DNA of 64,000 nt from assembly GCF_021155765.1 (NCBI RefSeq), contig NC_060110.1:11035501-11099500 (forward strand), written 5' to 3'. A program made the position numbers and the translations under genes. Below, piece after piece: positions 1 through 11,631 of this stretch. The stretch is from Diprion similis. Lineage: Eukaryota; Arthropoda; Insecta; Hymenoptera; Diprionidae. Position 1 is the first letter of the stretch. Every line of letters starts with the position of its first letter. The notes beneath the pieces were generated by a model. The model was not told where the DNA came from. It saw only the letters and a program-made list of their open reading frames with translations, and did no database searches.

Positions 1-2776
1 ATAATCGCAATGTGAATGTCGCACGATGTATACTGCGATCCGGATATGATGCAGAACAAAGTGGTCAACATGGTGACATATGGCAACAAAGCCGGCAAGA
101 AAGCCGTTCTCTTTTCAAATCACTTTCCCTGACCATAACGACCGCTGACTCGACGCGATATTACGGCACAAAAAAATCACCACGACGCTGCTTGTCTCCA
201 GGTTCGAAACAACGAGGGCAAAATCGGTTCCAGTCGACTTTCGGTCGTTATTACTTGCTGTTGTATTGACACTAGTTAATTCAGGCACTAGACAAGTCTA
301 AACATTCGAGACAGGCTTCAGGCTTGATAGTATTCAAATTTTTTAACTTGACAAAAGTATTTTTCGGAGAAGTCGATGCTTTAGAATTAGTTACACAAAA
401 TATCACAACTTTTGGACAAATTTTTTTTCCTTTCCTACAGTTGATTCGTCACGACACCAATTGGAGTATGCCACACATTTTGGAGAAATGAGAGTAAAAT
501 ATTATTTACATCGGCACTAGAGTTAATCCTGATAAAAGTAGCGAACAATGGTTGAAGAAAGCACGAGTCTAAATCGTCAGAGTTTCTTAATAAACGCGGA
601 AGAACTTGGCTCGTGTGGCTTCGCCGGATAACAAAACTATCCCAGAGAGTGATGATCTGTCTGTGAACTTCGCGGACAATTAGCCTCGGCAATGGCCATA
701 AGAGAAACACGGTAGATCAAAACGACAGCGTTGAGACTGGGTCACCATTATGGTTGTGAGGCGGGTAACTGAGGATTACGACGAAGGTGTTGCAAGATTA
801 CGATAAACCGGTTGAGAGGTGTGGATTCCGAAAGGTGGATAGAAAAGCGAAGAATGTAGTTTCTTTGCAATCAAGATTCCAGCACATTCGCTACACTAGA
901 CCGATCCAATTATGGCCGGTTATTCCCGCGATGCACGGACATTGCATTGCAGTGAACCATGCCAAGTTGAAAATAAGGTCTAGTACGCCAAGTGTAGTTG
1001 AACTTGACTTTGAATCGAAGTTCATTCAAGACACCAACAATGACACAACTCTTACAGAATCCATTGTCATTCTAATTTCATTGTAATATATGTACGTACC
1101 TCGGCTAAATCTGATCTGGACCAATACACCTTGCATGCATAATAATAGACACCAAGCTCCTCACTAGTCCTCGGACGAATTTCGTATCTCACGCATACGA
1201 AATGACTTGCCATACGAAACGTTCTCTGACTCAACGGTGATGAATTTTTTCACGGATGAGCAGTGAGCACATACCTGGAACTGATCATAAAATACCCGCC
1301 GCTTTCACTCGCAGCATCCTTCGATGTTGCGTAAACTTTCGACGAAATATGACCTTGGTATCGTTGTGATGGAACCGCTAGTATCAACTTAGGACTCAAT
1401 CTTCCGAATGTAGTTATATCATTGTAATTATTAGACGCCTGATTATCCAGTTGCGCATTATTCGAGAGGCCAAGATCTATGCACGTACAAATTCAGCTGA
1501 TCATCTTCAACCAATATTATGTTCCGAGATGAATTGATCGCATACACGAAATACTCATACATTCCGGAGACTGGACGGATACTCGTTGCCTGGAACTCTG
1601 ACCATAAAAGATTTAAACGTGCTCGTTACCCCGTATAAATTTGCAATTAAAGTAAGATACGATTGTTCCGACCGCCTGCGGTATTCGCAAAGGATTCTTC
1701 CATGCAGCCTTAACCAGCACGCCTTCGTTACGCCCAACAGAACTCGTTCGTTCAGGGACGATAGTAACAGTGCAGCTTCCTCGATGGTGCAACAGCAAAA
1801 TTGAACTTCGGCTATATATATACGACGAAATTCACATTTATATATATATATATATATATAGCCAAAGACCAAAGCCACAATTTATCCACGAAGTCACATC
1901 TTTTGGTTGAAAAGAAACAAAAAGAACAAAAACTGACAAGGTTATACTTATACTGAAAATCTAATGATCAGAAATGTGCCATTTATCATATTCGAAAGAA
2001 TGAATAATTAATGAATTCAAATGGCACGCTTCAAACTTCGGAGGCGGTTTTGTCGTCTCTGTCATTTGGCAAGAAGTAACCAAATGCGATTCGTAATATC
2101 CCCGTCAGAAAGTATAATTTTGAAATACTACCCGGTTGAATTGCGACTTTTTTTTGAGACCCACATAAGACCGGATTCCGTTTCACGTTATTGCTTGCTT
2201 CCACGCTGGCGCGGGAGATACTCGAGGCCGAAGTTTGATGCCATCCACGATGAGGTAACACTTTCTATTCGGGAAGTAAGAAAAGTTATCTAACCGCTGC
2301 TCACCGAACCAGACACCATTCAAGCATCTTCAAAGAGAAGCGACTCGCATCGCCTTCTGAGATGAAATAACCACTCATTACAATTGCCTGTGTATAACGA
2401 AAGGCTTGCTTACTTGCTTGCTCTGCAATTTTTCATTCGTTCCCCCAACTGAAATCGAGGCTAGACTTAAAATAGATCCAAAACGAAACGGCAAAATAAA
2501 TCAAATCGGTCATACTTTCACATCAGTATTTTTCCTTACGTTTCATCCGGAAACCTGCAGATCCATTATAAATTTTTATACAAAATCCTTAAACAATTGT
2601 GAATAAGTCTGAATTCATACGACCATTTGAATCGGATAAGACATGAAACACGCGCAACTAGTTCCAATCATCTATTCCTCTTCTATTCTACCAGCAACAT
2701 TGACAAGCACCTTTGATTCTTCATGTTACCAGAAAAAAAAGACATAATTCTAAGGCTTCAATACGTTTCGTTTCAG
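1..2776. other. Upstream non-coding or unassigned stretch
   Basis: No conserved coding sequence is recognised here. Several open frames of 60-107 codons exist on both strands, but none shows a known domain or clean splice borders joined to a neighbour. The missing 5' coding exon(s) of the nrf-6-like gene, expected to carry a signal peptide and the first cysteines of the NRF domain and to end one base into a codon, may lie here or beyond the left edge; I could not identify them. A (TA)n tract lies at 1839-1860. Confidence 0.5.
1839..1860. repeat. (TA)n microsatellite
   Basis: About eleven uninterrupted TA units, with a shorter TA run about 20 bp upstream. Confidence 0.9.
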
Positions 2777-5700
2777 TGGACGATGCCTCTGGAAGATTTG
2801 CAAACAGTTTCTACTGGGGAAATTCTTACTTCATGGGATCAGCAACGGAGTGTAGCTTCATCGGGATGGACTACAACAAGGGAAACCAACATTTCACGAC
2901 AGCCTCGACCGAGGTTCGTGAGTTTACCTCCGAGCCAAGAAAGAAAAAGAATTATGGACTGAGTGGAGCCGGTCTCCTTTCGCCCACCATCTCCGATATC
3001 CCACCATTTAAAATTGGCTTTTATATGATCAAGATCAACGTGAACGGATCCGTTAGTCCAGTGGTAGGTGCTTGCTTTCCATTCAATACAATGCTAATTG
3101 TTCAAGAACTAGAGCTGCTCAATCATCTGAGCAAAAAATATTGACTAGAGTACAATAGCAATTTGTCATGTTGCTAACAATAAGACATATCTACAAATGC
3201 TTTACAGCCGCGTAAAATTCACGTTGGAGTTTGCCTTCCGTTTTCTTGTACCTCGTCCGACGTCACCGTGGTGGCAAAACTGGCGGCCAGCAAATCTGCG
3301 GCTAAACATTCCAGCATTGATAAGGTTCGAGATCAGCACAACCCGTATGATATGTACACAGACCCCGTCTTCTGGGCATTGTTGTAAGTATTTCGGGCCC
3401 TTTTCTGCTTACGTGTTATGTAATCCATTCTCTCTATAATGGCGAAAGAGAGAGAGAGAGAGAGAGAGAGAAAGTGATTGACAGAATTTTGTTTAAAATC
3501 GATTAAGGTAGTTCACTCTTGGTTCGAATGACATGCAAATTCGGCTCTCACAACTTTTTATTCAACCAATAACTTTTCAGCGGGTCGACTGTCCTCGTGA
3601 TAGTCCTAATGACTACTGGTACCACTTACGATGTCTATCTGACAAAAAAGGTAAAGCGTGCAACATTGAACTACGACTTGGAGAAGCATGCAAAATTGGA
3701 ACAATTATCCAGTGGAAAAATTTCAAATGGTAAGTAGAGGCGGTTTCTTATTAAATTCAAGTCGTATAAAGTACTTTCAATTACGTAATTTACACGGAAT
3801 ATATTGAGTCGTTGACTCCAGAGAACAAAAAAGGCTTCTCGAATAAAAAAATAATTATCATCTGGCTCACCGATGTCGAACGGAGTTTGTCTACACGCGT
3901 ATCTTTCAATCTTTTTGGGAAGAAATTGTAAGCCGGATACTTACTGTTAGTGAAAACATCTGTCGATGATGTAACATGAATTCGCTACTGTTATGACAAA
4001 TATAGACTTTTCGGGAAATTATTTTTGCAAAGAAGAATATAATTGTCGTCAATGTTATTTTATACCATGAATGGGAATATGAAATGTAGTGCAATGCTTG
4101 TAGCTGAGTGAAACAATTTAGTAATAAAAACTTGACGAATTCCCATTCATCACGAACACGATGTGAGTTTGTAAAAGACACGACAAAAGCCAAGCCTATA
4201 TAATAAAATTTGAAATTCTATTATCAATTAAAGTTTGATTCCATTTACCGTGCCGTAGTTTTTCAGGATAAATTCCACTTTCTTGTTCCAGTTCCTGACC
4301 ACGGTGCTAACGGCGTGACTTCAATCAACAACAACAATGACCACGAAAGCATTCCTCCCCCGCCACCCGAGCCAGAGAAATTGAGTGAGTTAATTTGTCA
4401 ATCTTCGAATACGAGAAATAAATGTTATTTGGAGCCCAGAGAATGACGTGGCTGAATGGAGAGTATAGGTATGGCTTAAGTCTTCTATCAATCGCATAGA
4501 GAAATATATGCAGTGATTCCACGCTGTAAAGAGGAGAGAACGCTCATGCATTGATGTAACGCGGAAAACAGTCAAATGCAGTCAAGCGTGTAATGCAACG
4601 TTGCTGATTCAATGAGTAAAGATGTCATGCATAGTACATCCGCGTGGTTCGTAGAAATTATTCTTGAGAGAAAGGAAGAGTGCGCTTTGATATTACTCTA
4701 ACAAGTGGTGTTCAGATATATATTTGAGCTTTCACTAATCCACTGCCAATAAGCTCTATGAAGCATTACTGCACTCCACAACGAAAGTGCATTAAAAATA
4801 GTAAAGTTACATCAGCTTGAAAGTTACGCACTTATATGACCATCGTCGATTATTTTCAGTATGGCATGAATTTCATTCTGTGAAAAAATTGTTAAATCAT
4901 AAGTAGTGAAATTCATGAATCCTATAACGAAGAAACTATAAGCAACATGTATCTGTTAGCGAGAGATCTGGATAAAGTGATTTTTTTTTTTTTTTTTTAA
5001 ACTAATAAATTGAGTTCAATTCACGGAGCAAGATTGTGACATCACTGCTGTCAATTTTCATAGTTTTCCCAACTGAAACTAAAATTGCAAAATTTTTCTG
5101 TGTTTTCAGGCATATTCGAGGAGTTGTTGCTATCGTTTTCCGTAAAGACAAACTTACGAACAATTTGTGACAAGTCAGTAGGCAGTGACACGATAAGCAC
5201 CATCCACGGTTTGAGAGCAATATCGATGGCCTGGGTGATCCTTGGCCACACATGCATCGTGGTGTTCAAATATTCGGACAACATGGAGTATCGCAAGGTT
5301 GTCGAGAAGAGATTTCTCTTCCAGACGGTAACGAGCGGTGCCTTCAGCGTTGACACGTTCTTCTTCATGGGCGGCCTCCTCGTTTCCTTCCTCTACTTCA
5401 GGACCAATGCCAAAGGGGATTTGCACAGGCTGACACAAGGCACGCAAGGATTCCTCGCTGGCACGCTAAAATTCATAGGCTTCATATCCTATAGATTTTG
5501 CCGACTTACAACACCCTACATGTTCGTTCTTGGCGTTGTCGAGGTCTCGATGAAGTGGTTCAATGCCAATTCAGTCTTTGAACCGCCCACAGCTGATCAC
5601 TACAATTGTCCGAATTACTGGTGGAGGAATTTGCTCTACATAAACACACTTTTCCCGGTCGATGAAATGGTTAGCATATGCACCTTCTTTGTTTATTTAT

Positions 5701-7002
5701 TTTTTTTATCGATAAGAAGTAACTTTTTTCGAGATACGCTTTGACTATTTACTATATCATGAACATTGACGTGGAATTTTGAATTTCAGTGCATGCTTTG
5801 GAGTTGGTACGTCGCCGACGATACGCAGTTTTACGTCGTTGGAGCTATAATACTAATCGTAGCGACCAATCACGTCAAGATTGCTGCATTTTCGACTGCA
5901 ACATTACTCCTCAGTTCCTGGATAGTAACGGCTTACATCGCTTATACCAACAACCACATGCCAAGCTCGGACGATCCCCTCGCATTGTTTGACAAAATTT
6001 ACGACAAGCCTTGGACGAGGCTTGGTCCTTATTTGATCGGGATGTCCGTAGGATATTTACTCTTCAAGACAAACTGCAAAATTACTATGTCCAAGGTTCG
6101 TCTTCGCTTTACGCATATTTCACACCCACGCGCCTGTGGTTTTGTCGTCTTACACGAAAAACGCTACTTGAAAAATATCGACATTCAAATACTGCCTTCC
6201 GTATTTCAGATGACGGTTACTGTGGGCTGGCTACTGTCAACAGCGTGTCTTCTCAGTTTACTTTACGGTTTGTACGAGACGGAATTGAGTCTTGCAACGG
6301 CTGCTGCGTACTCTTCCTTAAGTCACAGTGCATGGTCACTTGGACTAGCATGGATAGTCGTAGCGTGCAGCACGGGTTACGGAGGTCAGTTTACAGAATA
6401 TATAAAAAATTATCTATAACTTTAACGCCTAAATCTGTTTAAATTATTTAAATTGCACAATTATTCTGAAATTGGATAAAGGTAAAGAGAAGAAAACTTA
6501 GTTCAATTCCGTGGATTCCTTTTTCTCTGCCTGTTTTCTCAGATCTTTTTACAAAGATGATAACAGATCAATTAATGCTTCAAATCGTATTAATGACCTT
6601 TTTAATTTTTCGCATTCAGGTTACGTGAACAGCATATTATCGGCACCAATTTTGCACCCGTTTAGCAGAGTTACTTACTGTGCCTACCTTGTCCATCCTA
6701 TGGTTATTCGACTAACAGCAATGAATCTAGACGCACCGTTTCACCTTGGGAAAGATACTGTGGTACGTGAACATTAACGTAAATACCAGGAGGGTATGAT
6801 ATTCGCCTGGGCTGCGTTAAACTCGGTTAAAACAAAGAATTAACGTGTGTAACTTACTTTTCAGTTGATAACATTCCTCGGGCAGTTCGTTCTTTCGTAC
6901 GCCTTCTCATTCGCGATTTCTCTGGCTTTCGAGGCTCCGGTTGTCACTATGCTGAAGATTCTAGCGCCGAACAAGCGAAGAAGAATTCAGCGAGATCCTT
7001 GA
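2777..7002 (+). CDS. nrf-6-like acyltransferase-3 membrane protein (5' end missing)
   Basis: Exons read as 2777-3063, 3208-3383, 3581-3729, 4292-4384, 5110-5669, 5790-6095, 6210-6384, 6620-6762 and 6865-7002 (TGA). All junctions keep frame with GT..AG borders, giving about 675 residues after the missing start. The first two exons hold the extracellular NRF domain: DDASGRF, then VGVCLPFSCTSSD with its paired cysteines. A hydrophobic segment follows (VLVIVLMTTGTTYDVYL), then a linker with SINNNNDHES and a proline run. From 5110 on comes the acyltransferase-3 domain with HGLRAISMAWVILGH, holding the His typical of the family, then CMLWSWYVADDTQFYV and HPFSRVTYCAYLVHPMV, with many membrane helices. 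The family is named after C. elegans nrf-6 (fluoxetine response, lipid/yolk transport) and includes Drosophila drop-dead; the substrate is generally unknown. The first exon begins two bases into a codon, so at least one upstream exon with the signal peptide is missing. The family call is secure; which paralogue this is cannot be told. Confidence 0.9.
3448..3471. repeat. (GA)n microsatellite
   Basis: About twelve GA units in the intron between the second and third recognised exons of the nrf-6-like gene. Confidence 0.9.
4865..4917. repeat. Short perfect inverted repeat in intron
   Basis: The 11-base arms CATGAATTTCA (4865-4875) and TGAAATTCATG (4907-4917) are exact complements around a 31-base loop, inside the 4385-5109 intron of the nrf-6-like gene. 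A T18 tract follows at 4981-4998. No function is assigned. Confidence 0.5.
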
Positions 7003-7633
7003 ACCCAAGAATGTGTTAGATTAGATGATCGTTGAATTTTGGTGCAAAAGTGCTGTACGATTGTTGCGAAAAAATGTGATACTCCATATTGTAATAGGAG
7101 TGACGAATGCAGGTGTATAAGAGTCAAGAGAGAAGCTTGTGTAATTGTGTACTTCGATAAAAACCATTAGGCGTAGTTTTATCATGCAGCTATTACCTAT
7201 AGTACGTTTTTATCAATTGTTTAAGATATTTGTATCAAGGCATACGAGAATTATTCGGCGAGCATTTGACGTGGGTACTAAAGTATATTATACGACTATA
7301 TGTATACTTGAAAATAACGAGACGTAAACTGTACTTTGGTACATTTTGGTACCTGAATCAAACACTTGCCAAGGAGTGTTTTGTTGGAATGAAATAATTA
7401 CAATTATTTCGAATGCAATTCTCTCCGTCTCTCTCGGGCCTTCTTTTTTCTTTTTACAAGTGAGATAATTTTCAAACATAAGTTATTTAAATTGTATGTA
7501 ATACGCCCTAACGCGTTACGTCAGTATATCTTAATATTGTACACCCCATTACCAACATGTACCGTATTCATTAGATTTGTTCTGATTATACGATCTATAA
7601 TTTTTAGACACGTTTTATCTTTAGCCTGTAAAT

Positions 7634-7639
7634 AATAAA
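7634..7639 (+). terminator. Candidate poly(A) signal of the nrf-6-like gene
   Basis: AATAAA lies 632 bases after the TGA stop, in AT-rich sequence typical of a 3' UTR end. It is the best canonical hexamer seen before the next gene. Confidence 0.45.
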
Positions 7640-9374
7640 ATACAATTTCTATATAAAACAAATCACGAATATCACTTTTGATTAACCATCAATCTGTAAC
7701 CCACCCGTATCTACTTGACCTTAATTCATCAAAAACTATAAACACCCTACGATTTTCAAACAGTTGGATGATCTCGGGTGAAAAAACAGATAAATCAGAA
7801 TCACGAACGCCGACAGACAAAGGCCCCTATCTTACCGACGGTGCGAAGAAAGGTGGCAGCGTTGACTCGAAATTCGTTCCATTTACCTGCGGAATCGGCA
7901 ACTTCACGCACCTCGCCAAGGAATTGGATATCCAGGTTCGTAGCGCCGCTTTATTATACGTACCGGATGCATAACACATCCAGTCAACGAAAATGGAGTC
8001 GCATAGATTGCTGTACGTGAGCCATGCGAGCGACGCAAGCAAAAGCGCCACTAGCGACATCTAGAAGTTGGGATAAAAGCTCGTCCGAGCACCGCCAACT
8101 TTTTTTTTCTCCTTCAAATAGCCTGCAGTACGTACACTTCTATAGGACTCCATTTTCTTTGATCCAGTAAGTGACTCACACAGAGTCGCGAAAGGCGTTT
8201 GCACGTATATGCGTATATCGTACCGTATATGCGTGCACACATCGCGACTCGTCGCGCCGTTGTACGGAGGGAATATTGCATGGTCGTATTTGGGAAGCGG
8301 CACAGATATTTTTCCGACATTATCAGGTAACCATTAGTTTTTCTGGTTATAGGACAAGAGTATACCACCCTTTTAGCAATAGCCAACGAACGATTTAACC
8401 ACTCAGCAGCCTGTTGATAACGAGAAGAAGGAGAAGGCAACTCGCTTGCCGTCCTGACGTCACGTCATGTCATATTCGTATCAATATTGTCTCATTCTTT
8501 TTTTCCAACTTGCTTTATAAGGTAATTGCGGTTACTCGGTTGGGATTACGTGACTGAATGTCCCGTTTCTTTACCGCATTCCATAATAATCTGCCAATTT
8601 CGCATTTCGGGGTAGGAAGTACGTACGAGTTCGGTGATCTGCACGTCGTTTTACATTGTTCACTGATTTCCTAACCATGATCAGCTCTGGAATATACACA
8701 TGTATGGAAATCCCCCGGATCTATATCGATAAGAAATATTAGAATGGAATTTTTAATCAAAATATTTTTTATATAAACTTGATACGTATTTATCATTTCA
8801 CAAGTCACAATTGTTTTTAAGAATGCTTTACACAGTGTTTAAAAAAATCCTGTATCGATTCTTTGCAATTCGCTTAGTTTTGTGTTTCTGAAATTTTTTT
8901 GTTGCTATTCCGAAATTGAATATCTTCAAATTTATACACCGACGAAAATTTTGGGTGGATCGACTTGTACGTTTCCTACTTAGATAATACGTTACACGCT
9001 CTGCTACTCCATCGATTCTTTTTGAAATTTTTTTTTGAAACTTTGAAAACACATATTCAGGATAAAAGTGTTGAGTAGATATAGGCTTTTATTCTAAGCC
9101 ACATATAAGTTTTACAAAAGAACTTCAATGAAAAAATTCCACAGCTTTCAGCTTACAAATATTTCTATCACCATCCATGTATTTTATATATCATATGTTG
9201 ATAGAAAAGCATTACATCGATCGAGATACGCCTTAGAAATTTTTATCTGATTCCCAGTGGAGGATGCGGAGAAATTATATGGATTTGAAAATGTTGTAAA
9301 CGGAAGAGCAATGATAACATTAATAATAACAACAACAATGATCAATTTACAGAATTGACGTGTAACTAATAAAG
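7640..9374. other. Intergenic: nrf-6-like to Ro60
   Basis: No conserved gene is recognised. Overlapping open frames at 7678-8060 exist on both strands, including a minus frame that opens like a signal peptide, but none joins to further exons. The moderately GC-rich part near 8150-8660 could be regulatory. The last few hundred bases before 9375 should contain the Ro60 promoter and 5' UTR, but no clear core element is visible. Confidence 0.4.
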
Positions 9375-11631
9375 ATGGCGGAGCCCGAGCTATCAGGCGA
9401 TAGTCTAATTCGACCCGAAGTACGTCTTCGTCAATATCTGTACGTCGGAAAAGAATACCCAAATTATCAACCAGGCAATTGGTTTTTCCACAAATATTAC
9501 GAAGAAGGACGCGTTCAGTCCATAAAAAATATAGTCGAATCTAAGAACCCATTAGTAGCAATCGACTTGATTAAAAAGGTACATAGTTTATATCTGCTAA
9601 CCAATATTTTTCTAATGATTCCTTAGCCACAAAGGTAATATCGATATTGAGCTGCGTATGAATATTTGATTATCTCTATTCATTTTCCTTTCCAGGCTTT
9701 TGAAAGCAAACTGGTACAAAATCCGGAAACTCTGATATTTGCACTTGCAGTATGTGCCCGACAGACTGAGAACGAGCGTCTGCGCCAGGCTGCTTATGAT
9801 ACGGTAAAAAAAATTTGTGTAACGCCGCAAGATTTCATTCTGTTCGTCAAGTTTGCTTCTCAAATAGCCAAGAGCGCACCGGAACCGAAACACGGTTGGG
9901 GTGGCGGATGGCGAAGAGCTGTAAATGATTGGTACTTGTCCAAAGATCCTCTTGATTTAGCAAAGTGCGTTACCAGATACAGAGGCAGATATGGATGGAC
10001 TCACAAAGATATTGTGAAATTATCTCATCCCAAAACAGACGACATTGGTAATTTGAATCACCCGATATTATTTAGATTCATTCACATTACAATTACGTTT
10101 CATACTTGTTGGAATAGTGCCAAAAATTTGCTCTTTTTGAGACTGGACAAGCAATAATCAAATGCTCTCAATATCACATATGAATAATTGATGTATCAAC
10201 TTTGTATGTAAAATAGCAAAGAAGGCTGTTCTGAAGTACGTATTGTTCGGATTGAAAGAAGCGAAAAAAGAATTTGGCGATAAACCTGAAGCTAAGGAAG
10301 TGATTCAGTATATTGAACAAGTTGAAGAATTCAAACACTGCGAGGATGAAATCTTGGCTGGTAGATTACTGGAACTTTATAATCTCACGCTGGATCATAT
10401 ACCTGGGCATTTACTGAAATGTAAAGAGGTAACTTTTGCAGATATTAATTTGGAATGTTAGTAAAAATGGGAATAAAGTATTGACATAGTTAATCAATAT
10501 GATCAGGTATGGAATTCATTGATACCAGCAATGAATATAACCATGCTGCTTAAAAATCTCCAAAGAATGCACAACTATGGAGTACTGGAACAAGCTGGTG
10601 CGGCAGTCGATAAAGTAGTCGATGAAATATGCAACCAAGAGAAGCTAGCCAATGAAAAGATTCATCCAGCTCTGGTTCTAATCACAATTAAGAATTACGA
10701 AAAATCTGGCCGGTATGTAATCTAATATGTTCTGTATTCTAGGCACAAATTTACCCAACATATTTTCTATAACCGTTGAATTTTTGTTTCTTTATCAGAC
10801 CTTTATCGTACGAAAAACAGAAGGCCAGAAAAACCAAAATAAGATCAGTGATTATACCGCCAAAACCGACAAGAAAAATTGTTGAAGCTCTGTACAAAAC
10901 ACTTGAATATTCGTTTAATGTAAGTTGTATAATTCTGACGCATCATTGCTCATCAGAAAAATGCATATTAATGTTTTATTATTATCTCCATCTCAGAGTC
11001 TGGAACCAACGGGTCTCAAATACATGATTACAATAGACATGAACAAAGCTATGCAGGGCAGTCCTGCATGGCGGTGTGGAAATCTCAGTTCGGCAGAAGC
11101 AGGATGTCTGATAGCACTGTGCCTTCTTCGGAGTGAGGTGAACGTAACAGTAGCAGTTTTCAAAAAATTTTCTGTTCACGAGGTATATTTGAATAAAAAT
11201 GCATCATTGGGACAAATTGTGAAGAAAATGAAGCAAACGCCAACAGGCGATGTTAACTTGGAGAAGCCAATGATTTGGGCGGCTGAAAAAAAGAAACAAT
11301 TCGACGTATTTATAAATGTAGTCGATGTTGTTGACAAAAGATTTGGAAATGAAGTGAGAACTGACAATCCTAGGAAAGCTATCAAAGAGTATCGAAGCAA
11401 AATGGGGCTAAAAAATGCAAAGTAAGTGCTTGTAACACATTGTGACGTATAATATTCTATCATTTTACCAATGTACTTATTTATGACATTTATTATAGAT
11501 TAGTAACCTGTGCGATGGCAACTGCACAAATGGTACCTCATAGCGACGACAACGAAAGTATTCTTACTATCTGCGGATTTGATGAGAATGTTCCAAAAAT
11601 TATCGAAGCTTTTGCAAGGTCTCTGTTTTAA
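9375..11631 (+). CDS. RO60: RNA-binding protein Ro60 (TROVE2, 60 kDa SS-A/Ro)
   Basis: Seven exons: 9375-9578, 9696-10047, 10217-10428, 10507-10712, 10799-10919, 10997-11421 and 11499-11631 (TAA). They join in frame to 550 residues; human Ro60 has 538. Ro60 is a ring of HEAT-like repeats (TROVE domain) that binds Y RNAs around its rim and the 3' ends of misfolded small RNAs in its central hole, acting in RNA quality control in nucleus and cytoplasm. Family signatures seen: NWFFHKYYEEGR, GWGGGWRRAVNDWY, GWTHKDIVKLSHPK, VWNSLIPAMNITMLLKNL (about residues 20-350), then the C-terminal vWFA-like domain from about residue 366 (GLKYMITIDMN, PMIWAA, CGFDEN near the end). The MIDAS motif, normally DxSxS, reads DMNKA at residues 379-383, so metal binding is probably lost or altered. 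The start is the first ATG of the conserved frame and suits the family length. Confidence 0.97.

Noticed and set aside
1-140. Open frame starting MSHDVYCDPDMMQNK and ending at the TGA at 133-135
   Set aside because: No family is recognised, a stop codon directly precedes its ATG, and no splice border links it to other exons.
8042-8058. GCGCCACTAG motif resembling an insulator (CTCF-type) site
   Set aside because: Matches only part of the remembered consensus; a single short match is expected by chance.
7678-8060. Plus frame with a GTTCGT donor-like end, and a minus frame that opens like a signal peptide (MSLVALLLASLAWL)
   Set aside because: The two overlap on opposite strands, neither has a recognisable domain, and no partner exons are visible.
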